Origin: CAZHDI01 sp964531285
Lineage (GTDB): Bacteria > Pseudomonadota > Alphaproteobacteria > JAJFIK01
Reading direction: 5' to 3'
DNA: 8,317 bases
Assembly (NCBI GenBank): GCA_964531285.1
Contig: CAZHDI010000122.1
Coordinates: forward strand, 1-8,317
Positions 1 through 6,413 of this stretch are shown here, piece by piece; position 1 is the first letter of the stretch; each line of letters opens with the position of its first letter. Position numbers and translations under genes: made by a program. The notes under the pieces were generated by a model. The model saw only the letters and a program-made list of their open reading frames with translations. It did not search any database and had not been told where the DNA came from.

Positions 1-62
1 ATGCCGATATAAAGCGCGAAGGACAGGCCGACGAAGATGTAGGTGAGGGTCTGAGTATCCAT
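1..62 (-). CDS. Sodium:solute symporter large subunit, N-terminus only (VC_2705-like)
   Basis: Only the first 20 codons are inside the window; the gene runs off the left edge. The visible peptide begins MDTQTLTYIFVGLSFALYIG, which matches the usual opening of the SSS-family permease that pairs with DUF4212 proteins: a short polar start followed at once by the first membrane helix. The ATG is at 60-62. A GAGG ribosome-binding site at 71-74 overlaps the stop codon of the upstream DUF4212 gene and lies 8 bases from the ATG, so the two genes are almost certainly co-translated. Family members carry acetate, propionate or other small carboxylates with sodium, but the substrate cannot be told from this fragment. 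Identification rests on the short peptide plus the diagnostic neighbour. Confidence 0.8.
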   Translation of the reverse strand, partial: MDTQTLTYIFVGLSFALYIG

Positions 63-72
63 CGGGGCCGCC

Positions 73-348
73 TCACTCTTCGCTGGCGCCATGGGCGCGG
101 TCGATACGCTTCATGGCGGCGGCATAGACGAAAATCAGCACGACGAACACGAGGATCGCGCCCTGCTGGGCGAACCAGAATCCCAAGGGAAAGCCGAACA
201 GGCTGATCCGGTCGAGCGCATCGACGAAAACGATGCTCAGGCCCCAGCCGACAAAGGCCCAGACGGCGAGCAGTATGGCCAAGAGCCGCAGATTCGCCCG
301 CCAGTAGTCGCGCGCGCGCGTCTCCGGGCTTGTGTCCTCATCCGCCAT
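73..348 (-). CDS. DUF4212 protein, small subunit of sodium:solute symporter
   Basis: This 91-residue membrane protein belongs to the DUF4212 family (putative solute:sodium symporter small subunit). Residues 1-18 are polar and contain the typical YWRANLRL lead-in at 15-22. Helix 1 spans roughly 20-43. The family hallmark GFPLGFWFAQQGAILVFVVL lies at 52-71 and leads into helix 2 (about 58-79), followed by a short charged tail (KRIDRAHG). The length is normal for the family. The ATG at 346-348 has a strong GGAGG site at 356-360, 7 bases upstream. The symporter large subunit starts 10 bases after its stop. Members are thought to be needed for assembly or activity of the large subunit, though that role is family-level inference. 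It is transcribed divergently from rnd. Confidence 0.93.
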   Translation of the reverse strand: MADEDTSPETRARDYWRANLRLLAILLAVWAFVGWGLSIVFVDALDRISLFGFPLGFWFAQQGAILVFVVLIFVYAAAMKRIDRAHGASEE

Positions 349-464
349 GGCGGCGCCTCCCTCACTAGTTATAGGGCCAAGCCTAGAACGGGCCGTGCGA
401 TGAGAAAAGCCGGGTGCATCGCGCCGCTGGCGTTTCCAAAGCCGGGTTGGTATAGCTCGCGGTC
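349..464. promoter_or_regulatory. Divergent intergenic region between DUF4212 and rnd
   Basis: These 116 bases separate two divergent gene starts and must carry promoters for both directions. On the plus strand a TGG-TATAGC extended -10 lies at 448-456. On the minus strand a TATAAC hexamer (368-373) is the best -10 candidate, but it would place the transcript start almost on top of the ribosome-binding site and has no convincing -35. I see no strong dyad or known operator here. The regulatory role follows from gene layout; the exact elements are inferred. Confidence 0.5.
427..456 (+). promoter_or_regulatory. Putative extended -10 promoter of rnd
   Basis: The -10 hexamer TATAGC (451-456) is preceded by TGG (448-450), an extended -10 arrangement. 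A weak -35, CTGGCG (427-432), sits 18 bases upstream and matches TTGACG at four of six positions. Transcription would start around 463-465, which is the A of the rnd ATG. No ribosome-binding site is visible before that ATG, so this promoter would give a leaderless or nearly leaderless mRNA. The call is based on motif matching only. Confidence 0.35.
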
Positions 465-1658
465 ATGCGTGTGATCCAAGATTCTCAATCCCTTGAAGCC
501 CTGTGCAGCGAATTGGCCGCGGCGGACCATCCGGACGGCGAGCGGTTCATCACCGTCGACACCGAGTTCCTGCGCGATACCACCTACTGGCCGACGCTGT
601 GCCTCGTTCAGGTGGCCGCGCCCGGCGTCGAGGCGATCATCGATCCCCTGGCGGGGGACCTGCGCGACGGCGACCGGTTCAATCTCGGGCCGCTGGTCGA
701 TCTGCTGCGCGACGAAAGCCTGCTCAAGGTGTTCCATGCCGCGCGCCAGGACATGGAATTATTCGTCCACCGGCTGGACGTGCTGCCCAAGCCGATCTTC
801 GACACCCAGATCGCCGGGATGGTCTGCGGACTCGGTGAGTCGGTGGGCTATGAGACCCTGGTCAAAACTCTTCTGGGCCGTGATCTCGACAAAAGCTCGC
901 GCTTCACCGACTGGTCGCGCCGTCCGCTCACCGACCGGCAGCTTGCCTATGCGCTGGGGGATGTCACCCATTTGCGGGACATCTATCCGATGATGGACAA
1001 GCGCTTGAAGGATACGGGCCGGACGGCCTGGGTCGCCGAGGAAATCGCCTATCTTCAGGACCCTGCGCTTTATACGCTGCATCCGGACGATGCCTGGAAG
1101 CGCCTGAAATTCCGCAACACCAACCGGCGGTTCCTGGCCACGCTCCAGGCGCTGGCCGCCTGGCGGGAGCGCGAGGCCCAGACCCGCGATCAGCCGCGCA
1201 ACCGCATCATGAAGGACGACGCGCTGCTGGAATGCGCCGCCGCCGCGCCCGACGGCAAGGAGGACCTGGACCGGCTGCGCGCTGTGCCGCGCGGGTTCTC
1301 CAATTCCGGCGCCGCGAAGGGGCTCCTGGCCGCCGTGGCCGCCGCCAAGGCCATCGACAAGGACGCCCTGCCCCGGGTTGCTAAACCGGTGCCGACCCCG
1401 GCCGGGATCGGGCCGGTGGTCGAACTGCTCCGGGTGCTGCTCAAAATGGTCTGCGAGGACCATGAGGTCGCGCCCAAGCTCGTGGCCAATGCGGCCGATC
1501 TGGAGCGGATCGCGGCGGATGACGAGGCCGATGTCGCCGCGCTCACGGGTTGGCGCCGGGAGATTTTCGGGGGGCCTGCCCTCGATCTCAAGAATGGGCG
1601 CCTCGCCTTGGCGATCCAAGACCGCAAGGTCACGCTGGTGCCGGCCGGGACCGCCTGA
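465..1658 (+). CDS. rnd: Ribonuclease D
   Basis: RNase D is a 3'-5' exoribonuclease that trims the 3' ends of tRNA precursors and other small stable RNAs in the cytoplasm. All DEDDy catalytic residues are visible in this 397-residue protein: Exo I with D32 and E34 (ITVDTEFLRDTTYWP), Exo II with D96 (HAARQDMELF), and Exo III with Y162 and D166 (YALGDVTHL). An HRDC domain follows at about 208-290, and a second HRDC-like C-terminal region spans about 315-383. Length and order match the family (E. coli is 375 residues). The ATG at 465 fits the usual short lead before Exo I. There is no Shine-Dalgarno sequence, and a candidate -10 lies only 8 bases upstream. The gene is divergent from DUF4212 and ends 21 bases from the convergent ppx stop. 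Confidence 0.97.
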   Translation: MRVIQDSQSLEALCSELAAADHPDGERFITVDTEFLRDTTYWPTLCLVQVAAPGVEAIIDPLAGDLRDGDRFNLGPLVDLLRDESLLKVFHAARQDMELFVHRLDVLPKPIFDTQIAGMVCGLGESVGYETLVKTLLGRDLDKSSRFTDWSRRPLTDRQLAYALGDVTHLRDIYPMMDKRLKDTGRTAWVAEEIAYLQDPALYTLHPDDAWKRLKFRNTNRRFLATLQALAAWREREAQTRDQPRNRIMKDDALLECAAAAPDGKEDLDRLRAVPRGFSNSGAAKGLLAAVAAAKAIDKDALPRVAKPVPTPAGIGPVVELLRVLLKMVCEDHEVAPKLVANAADLERIAADDEADVAALTGWRREIFGGPALDLKNGRLALAIQDRKVTLVPAGTA

Positions 1659-1679
1659 TCCCCTCCCTGGAAACGACGC

Positions 1680-3206
1680 CTAACCGATCGCGATGCTCGG
1701 CTCGGCGTCGAAACTTTCGGCGAGCTTACGCAGGCGCCGGGCGACTTCATCCGACGCCAGCGTTTTGGCCGGACCGCTCAGGCTCAGTACCAGAGTCTTT
1801 CCGTCGGGACGCGACAGGCGGCAATGGGACAACAGCCCCGGCGCCCCGCCGGTCAGCGTAAAGGCAAGGCGCAGACACCGGCCCAATTGTTTGGCCTCGC
1901 AGCGGCGCGCCGGGTCGATCCGGTCCAAAAGACCGGCCGCCTCATCGAGCAGCCCGAACACCTCATTGCCCGTATACCGGTTCCACAAGGCCAGCGCGAC
2001 ATAGGCCCGGCCCACATGATCAATGCCCGGCAACCCGGTGGTCAGCACCATGGTCGTGGTGTCGAGCGCCCGGCTGTCGGGGTTGAACCGCCAGCCGATA
2101 TCGGCGAACAGTCCCGCGGCATGGCGCAGGCGCGCCCAATAGGCCGCCCCGCGCCCGCCCGGGTCGGCGCTCATCTGAAAGAGGGTGCCCAGCCAGTCGT
2201 CGAGTTCGGAGCGCTCGATGACCGTGCGGGCCATGCGGTCGGCGATCCGCGTTGCGGCCACGAACAGCGGGTCCTGCGCGCGCACCTCATCTTTCAGCCG
2301 GCTGAACGCCCAGCCCTCGCGCACGCCATAGGCCGAGATGGCAACGCGGGACAGCTTGGCCCCGTCGATGATCGCGTCGAGCGCCGCCGCGCCGTGCAGA
2401 ATGTTTTCCAGCCGGCGCTCGGGCAAGGCTTCGCGGGCCTTCGGCGGGGCTTCCTTGGTCTTGATGATCGACCGGGCCAGACCGCGAACCTGGGAGTCCC
2501 CCATGGTGTAGGCATGGAGCACGGTCAACGGATGCCCGTCCTCGACAATGTGCACCCGCGCGAAATTCCGCCAGATGCCGCCGACGGCATAAAAGGTGCC
2601 GCCCTTGCAGTCGCGGATCCAATCGATGCCGCGAATCGCGTCCAGGACATGGGCGCGCGAGGCCGCGCCGTCCTCCCCGAACTGATCGGCCAGGCGCAAC
2701 GCCCCGATCTTCAGGGACGCCGATTGCAGCACCCGGCCCTGGCGGACATGGGCCAGTTCCAGACTGCCCCCGCCCATATCGCCCACGAGACCGTCCGCAT
2801 CCGGCAGTCCCGACAGCACGCCTTCGGCGGCCAGGCAGGCTTCCTCCAGACCCGAGACCTTGCAAATCTCCGTGCCAAGCGCCGAGGACGCTTCGGCCAG
2901 GAAATCATCACCATTATCCGCATCGCGCACCGCGGCCGTCGCAAAGGCGTCGAGACGCGCGACATCGTAGTGTTCGGCCAGCACCCGAAACCGTTTCAGG
3001 GTCTCCAAGGTGCGCGCCATGCCCTCGCCATTGAGCAAACGGCTCTTGGCCAGGCCACGGCCCAGCGCGCAGACGACTTTTTCATTGAGGATCTGTTCCG
3101 GGCTGCGCCCGTCATCGGCCAGGATCACCAGCCGGACGGAATTCGAGCCGATATCGACGATGCCGTGGGGCCGTGACAGCCCCCCGGTCCCAAAGCGCCT
3201 GCGCAT
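1680..3206 (-). CDS. ppx: Exopolyphosphatase, Ppx/GppA family
   Basis: Ppx/GppA enzymes hydrolyse terminal phosphate from polyphosphate or convert pppGpp to ppGpp; the position beside ppk1 favours polyphosphate. From the chosen start the protein has 508 residues (E. coli Ppx is 513). The N-terminal ASKHA fold shows the phosphate-1 loop IVDIGSNSVRLVIL at 16-29, the SGLEEA segment with the likely catalytic glutamate at 118-123, and the phosphate-2 loop GDMGGGS at 142-148. The SAYGVREG motif is at 291-298, and the HD-like C-terminal region covers about 315-508. Two adjacent ATGs (3209 and 3206) are possible starts. GAGG at 3212-3215 lies 5 bases from the second, which I chose. A GTG at 3293 overlapping the ppk1 stop is also open, but it adds an Arg/Ala-rich stretch lacking family similarity. 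The gene stops with TAG. Confidence 0.94.
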   Translation of the reverse strand: MRRRFGTGGLSRPHGIVDIGSNSVRLVILADDGRSPEQILNEKVVCALGRGLAKSRLLNGEGMARTLETLKRFRVLAEHYDVARLDAFATAAVRDADNGDDFLAEASSALGTEICKVSGLEEACLAAEGVLSGLPDADGLVGDMGGGSLELAHVRQGRVLQSASLKIGALRLADQFGEDGAASRAHVLDAIRGIDWIRDCKGGTFYAVGGIWRNFARVHIVEDGHPLTVLHAYTMGDSQVRGLARSIIKTKEAPPKAREALPERRLENILHGAAALDAIIDGAKLSRVAISAYGVREGWAFSRLKDEVRAQDPLFVAATRIADRMARTVIERSELDDWLGTLFQMSADPGGRGAAYWARLRHAAGLFADIGWRFNPDSRALDTTTMVLTTGLPGIDHVGRAYVALALWNRYTGNEVFGLLDEAAGLLDRIDPARRCEAKQLGRCLRLAFTLTGGAPGLLSHCRLSRPDGKTLVLSLSGPAKTLASDEVARRLRKLAESFDAEPSIAIG

Positions 3207-3289
3207 CATCCCCTCGTTCTGCTGTTCCGGCCGTCCCGCAGCGGCGGCCCGTGAGATGGCCCGGAGCCTACCCGATCGCCGCGCCCGAT

Positions 3290-5578
3290 TCACAGCCCAT
3301 CGTCATATTCCACTACTGGCGGGCGGTCGGTCTCCAGCGCCTTGCCGCGCCCCGACAGCGACGGGTTCTCCATGAAGTACTGATGCGCGTTGAAGGGGGC
3401 GTGACCCGGGCCGGGGCGCAGCCGGGCATAGGTGCCGTCAGGCCGCAGGATCCAGCTTTGCTTGTTGTCCTTCAGATTGGCGACCATGATCTGATCGAGG
3501 ATCTGCTGGTGCACGGTCGGGTTCTCGATCGGGACCAGGGTCTCGACCCGCCGGTCCAGATTGCGCGGCATCCAGTCGGCCGAGGAGATATACACCTTCG
3601 CCTTGTCGTGGGGCAGTTCGGCGCCGTTGCCGAAGCAGACAATGCGCGAGTGCTCGAGAAACCGTCCGACAATGCTCTTGACCCGGATATTTTCCGACAG
3701 GCCCGGTATGCCCGGACGCAGACAACAAATGCCGCGCACCACCAGATCGATCTCGACCCCGGCCTGACTGGCCCGGTACAAGGCATCGATGACCACGCTA
3801 TCGACCAGCGAATTCATCTTGGCCCAAATGGCCGCCGGACGCCCGGCGCGCGCATGGGCGATCTCGTCCTTGATGTCTTGAAGCAGCCGCGCCCGCAGAC
3901 CCGACGGCGACAGGGACACCTGGCGCAGGCCGCGCGGTTCGGTAAACCCGGTGATGAAATTGAACGCCCGGGCGGCATCCTGGCACAACAGCGGATTGGC
4001 GCTGAACAGAGACAGATCCGTGTAGATTTTGGCCGTGACCGGATGATAATTGCCCGTGCCGTAATGCACATAGGACTGAAGCTGTCCGGCTTCGCGGCGC
4101 ACCACGAGGCTCATCTTGGCGTGGGTCTTCATCTCGATAAAGCCGTAGACGACCTGCACGCCCGCGCGTTCCAGATCCCGCGCCCATTTGAGATTTTGCT
4201 CTTCGTCGAAGCGCGCTTTCAACTCGATCAGCGCGGTGACGGACTTGCCCGCATCCGCCGCATCGATCAAGGCCTTGACGATCGGCGAGTCCTTCGAGGT
4301 CCGGTACAGGGTCTGCTTGATCGCGACCACATCGGGGTCCTGAATCGCCTGGCGCAGGAACTGCACCACCACGTCGAAGGTCTCATAAGGGTGGTGAACC
4401 AGAATATCCTTCTGGCGAATGGCGGCAAAACAATCGCCGTTCTTCTCGCGGATACGCTCGGGGTAGCGGGCGACATAAGGCTCGAACAACAGGTCCGGAC
4501 GGTCATCGACGATGAGTTGGGACAATTGCGCCAGACCGACGAGCCCGTCGACGATCAGCGGGCGGATGTCCTGGGCCCCGACCTGCTCGATGATGCTGTT
4601 GCGCAAGCTGTCCGGCATGCCGCTGTTCATGGTCAGGTGGATCACCTCGCCGCGCCGGCGCCGGCGCAGCAAGGTCTCGAACACGCGGACCAGATCCTCG
4701 GCCTCATCCTCGATCTCGATATCGCTGTCGCGCAGGATCCGGAACGCGCCGAGATCGAGCATCTCGTAACCCGCGTAAAGATCGGGCAGAAACTCCGCGA
4801 TCAGAAATTCAAGCCCCATGAAGCGGATTGGCGCCGGCCGGTCGGACGGGGCCTGACCGAATTGAGGCAGACGGATGAACCGGTCGATCTGTTCCGGGAT
4901 CGGCAGAATGCCGTGCATCAGCTTACCGTCCGCGGTGCGGCGCAAATGCAGCGACAACGCAAAGCCGCCGTTGCGGATGAACGGAAACGGCGTGGTCGGA
5001 CCGGTGCCCAGCGGGGTGAGAACCGGAAAAACGTCGGAGTAGAAAAAATCCGCGATCCAGGCGCGTTCGTCGACGGTCAGTTCATCGGGCGTGACGACGG
5101 CAACGCCGCTTTCGCGCAACAGCGCATGAAGGTCGTGCCAGGTGCGCTGCTGCTGCTCGACCAGTTCCTCGGTCCTCACCCGGACCTTTTCAAGCTGCTG
5201 TGACGGCGTGAGGCCGTCCTGACTGACCGGCGCGATACCGGCCTTGATCTGCTCGATGAGGCCCGCGACACGGACCATGTAGAATTCATCGAGGTTGGAA
5301 GCCGAAATCGACAAAAAGCGCAGGCGCTCCAGAAGCGGGTGCTCGGGATTTTCCGCCTCCTCCAAAACGCGCGTGTTGAATGCCAGCCACGACAATTCCC
5401 GATTGATGAACCGGTCCGGCGAGGTCTGTTCGATCTGCGGCGCGTCGGGGACGGCCGGACCATATTCGTCGCCGGCGGCGGGGCCGTCGGGCATCCGCTT
5501 GACCGGCGTATCGCTGACGGGTCGGTCTAGCGAAGCCTCGGAAGGGCCCTGCGGGGGGGATGCGTTGAACGACGTCAT
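3290..5578 (-). CDS. ppk1: Polyphosphate kinase 1
   Basis: PPK1 reversibly polymerises the terminal phosphate of ATP into inorganic polyphosphate. The 762-residue protein has all PPK1 parts: the N domain from about residue 56 (FINRELSWLAFN), the helical-loop middle domain (about 165-360), and the two phospholipase-D-like C domains. Key residues align with E. coli numbering: autophosphorylated histidine H486 (KTHAK, E. coli H435), H505 (YVHYGTGNYHP, H454), Y519 (Y468), H643 (EHSRIV, H592), and Mg-binding R426 and R456 (R375, R405). Residues 1-50 form a Pro/Asp/Gly-rich extension absent from E. coli PPK. The ATG at 5578 has AGGAG (5588-5592) 9 bases upstream; an in-frame TTG at 5605 lies upstream of that site and is rejected. 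hdaA lies upstream and ppx downstream on the same strand. Confidence 0.98.
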   Translation of the reverse strand: MTSFNASPPQGPSEASLDRPVSDTPVKRMPDGPAAGDEYGPAVPDAPQIEQTSPDRFINRELSWLAFNTRVLEEAENPEHPLLERLRFLSISASNLDEFYMVRVAGLIEQIKAGIAPVSQDGLTPSQQLEKVRVRTEELVEQQQRTWHDLHALLRESGVAVVTPDELTVDERAWIADFFYSDVFPVLTPLGTGPTTPFPFIRNGGFALSLHLRRTADGKLMHGILPIPEQIDRFIRLPQFGQAPSDRPAPIRFMGLEFLIAEFLPDLYAGYEMLDLGAFRILRDSDIEIEDEAEDLVRVFETLLRRRRRGEVIHLTMNSGMPDSLRNSIIEQVGAQDIRPLIVDGLVGLAQLSQLIVDDRPDLLFEPYVARYPERIREKNGDCFAAIRQKDILVHHPYETFDVVVQFLRQAIQDPDVVAIKQTLYRTSKDSPIVKALIDAADAGKSVTALIELKARFDEEQNLKWARDLERAGVQVVYGFIEMKTHAKMSLVVRREAGQLQSYVHYGTGNYHPVTAKIYTDLSLFSANPLLCQDAARAFNFITGFTEPRGLRQVSLSPSGLRARLLQDIKDEIAHARAGRPAAIWAKMNSLVDSVVIDALYRASQAGVEIDLVVRGICCLRPGIPGLSENIRVKSIVGRFLEHSRIVCFGNGAELPHDKAKVYISSADWMPRNLDRRVETLVPIENPTVHQQILDQIMVANLKDNKQSWILRPDGTYARLRPGPGHAPFNAHQYFMENPSLSGRGKALETDRPPVVEYDDGL

Positions 5579-5587
5579 AAACACCTG

Positions 5588-5592
5588 CTCCT
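5588..5592 (-). promoter_or_regulatory. Ribosome-binding site deciding the ppk1 start
   Basis: On the minus strand this reads AGGAG, 9 bases upstream of the ATG at 5578. It lies downstream of the alternative TTG at 5605, so it supports the ATG as the true ppk1 start. Confidence 0.75.
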
Positions 5593-5594
5593 GC

Positions 5595-5615
5595 GGCCCG
5601 CGCAAACCGCGGACC
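5595..5615 (-). promoter_or_regulatory. GC-rich hairpin in the ppk1 leader
   Basis: On the minus strand GGTCCGCG (5608-5615) can pair with CGCGGGCC (5595-5602) around a 5-base loop, giving an 8-bp stem with one G-U wobble. Its 3' foot ends 2 bases before the AGGAG site. A stem this stable and this close to the ribosome-binding site could modulate ppk1 translation or mark a processing point in the hdaA-ppk1 transcript. No U-tract follows, so it is not a terminator. The pairing is read from the sequence; function is inferred. Confidence 0.4.
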
Positions 5616-5685
5616 GGCCATCATGGAACCATGGACTTGGTGAGATCTTAAGGCAGGGTCCAGGCCGCTGCCACCGCAGGCCCTG

Positions 5686-6402
5686 TCACAAAGCCGCCGA
5701 TTCGCCGCCCGGCCCGTCGGGGCGCCAGCCCAGGGCCTCGGCGGCCAACGCCCGGCTGATGCGGCGTTTCCGGCTCAAGGCATATTTGTCGAGCCGGTCG
5801 ACAATGCTCGCCGCCGCCGCGAAAGACCGCTCCATCCGGGACGCCAGATAGCCGATCAGCGCGGCCGAGACGGTGAGCTGGCGGTCGGCGAACAGCTTGG
5901 CCAGAACCGCGGCCAGCAGCCGGTCATCGGGCGGGCCCAGGCTGCAGGCCGGCATGGCCCGAAGACGCGACCGCAGATGCTCGTTTTCAACCGGCCATGC
6001 GCTCGGCGCGAGCCGCGCCGTGAGCAGCACATGCGCCCCGTCCTCGCGGGCCAGATTGATCAGGTGAAAGAGCGCAATCTCGTCAATGGTGTCCGGGCCG
6101 GGCCGGTGCGGCGCGTCGAGCACTACAGCACCGCCGGTCAGGGCGTCGGGCACAGTGTCGCTGGTCAGATCGGACAGCGGCAGCAGCCGGGCACCGGACC
6201 GGCCGGCCCAGATATGCGCCAGATGGGTTTTACCCGCCCCCGCCGGACCATGGACCGCGAGCCAGGGTGCGCGCCATTGCGCGGGCCAGCCATCGATCCA
6301 GGCGACAGCCTCGGCGTTCGGGTCGGCGACAAAGAAGGCGTCCCGGCCGAGCGCCGTGCGCGTGGGCAGGTCCAGAGGAAGTTGATCGGCCTGGTGGCTC
6401 AT
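5686..6402 (-). CDS. hdaA: DnaA regulatory inactivator, HdaA
   Basis: HdaA binds the replication sliding clamp and stimulates ATP hydrolysis by DnaA, preventing re-initiation. The 238-residue protein opens with the clamp-binding motif QLPLDL (7-12). It carries one AAA+ module: Walker A GPAGAGKT (52-59), a Walker B-like strand AVVLDA (91-96) in which the second acidic residue is replaced, a sensor I strand LLTAR (126-130), the box VII segment LRSRL with the probable arginine finger R146, and a sensor II region around R192 (MERSFAAAASIVDRLD). There is no DnaA-type DNA-binding domain, which separates it from DnaA. The start is fixed by the clamp motif. No ribosome-binding site is visible, and the DUF2066 stop is 11 bases upstream, so translation is probably coupled. 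ppk1 follows after 107 bases. Confidence 0.94.
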   Translation of the reverse strand: MSHQADQLPLDLPTRTALGRDAFFVADPNAEAVAWIDGWPAQWRAPWLAVHGPAGAGKTHLAHIWAGRSGARLLPLSDLTSDTVPDALTGGAVVLDAPHRPGPDTIDEIALFHLINLAREDGAHVLLTARLAPSAWPVENEHLRSRLRAMPACSLGPPDDRLLAAVLAKLFADRQLTVSAALIGYLASRMERSFAAAASIVDRLDKYALSRKRRISRALAAEALGWRPDGPGGESAAL

Positions 6403-6413
6403 GGGCGCAGCGG

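Larger units (their letters stand above)
5579..5685. other. hdaA-ppk1 intergenic region
   Basis: This 107-base gap is the longest break inside the four-gene minus-strand run. Reading in the direction of transcription, it begins right after the hdaA stop with an imperfect GC stem (GGCCTGC pairing with GCA and GGCC, original positions about 5663-5683). A TAAGAT hexamer that could be a weak -10 follows. Next come a short dyad CATGG-AA-CCATG (5622-5633), the hairpin at 5595-5615, and the ppk1 ribosome-binding site. It may hold a secondary promoter for ppk1-ppx, but no convincing -35 is visible. Confidence 0.4.

Noticed and set aside
368..373. TATAAC as -10 for DUF4212
   Set aside because: The hexamer is good, but the transcript would start at or next to the ribosome-binding site and no -35 is found at 16-19 bases.
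91..474. Plus-strand open frame opposite DUF4212
   Set aside because: It is in codon register with DUF4212 and explained by the same effect; the product has no family features.
3173..5203. A 676-codon open frame on the plus strand opposite ppk1 (and similar ones at 1824-3176, 6657-7847 and 759-1619)
   Set aside because: All four are in codon register with the real gene on the other strand, so their stops would need TTA, CTA or TCA codons in the real gene, which are rare at this GC content. Their products are Arg/Asp/Gln/Gly-rich and match no family I recognise, whereas the opposite strand encodes clear conserved enzymes.
5579..5605. TTG start for ppk1 at 5605
   Set aside because: It lies upstream of the AGGAG site that serves the ATG at 5578, inside the hairpin loop, and has no ribosome-binding site of its own.
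5650..5680. TGGCAG as part of a sigma-54 promoter before ppk1
   Set aside because: The partner element TTGC does not occur at the required spacing.
5654..5685. Possible terminator after hdaA
   Set aside because: The stem is imperfect and bulged and is not followed by a T-tract in the direction of transcription.
5684..5690. CTGTCAC-like Pho box half-site near ppk1
   Set aside because: Only a single half-site is present on the plus strand, it overlaps the hdaA stop, and no second copy occurs at the expected spacing.
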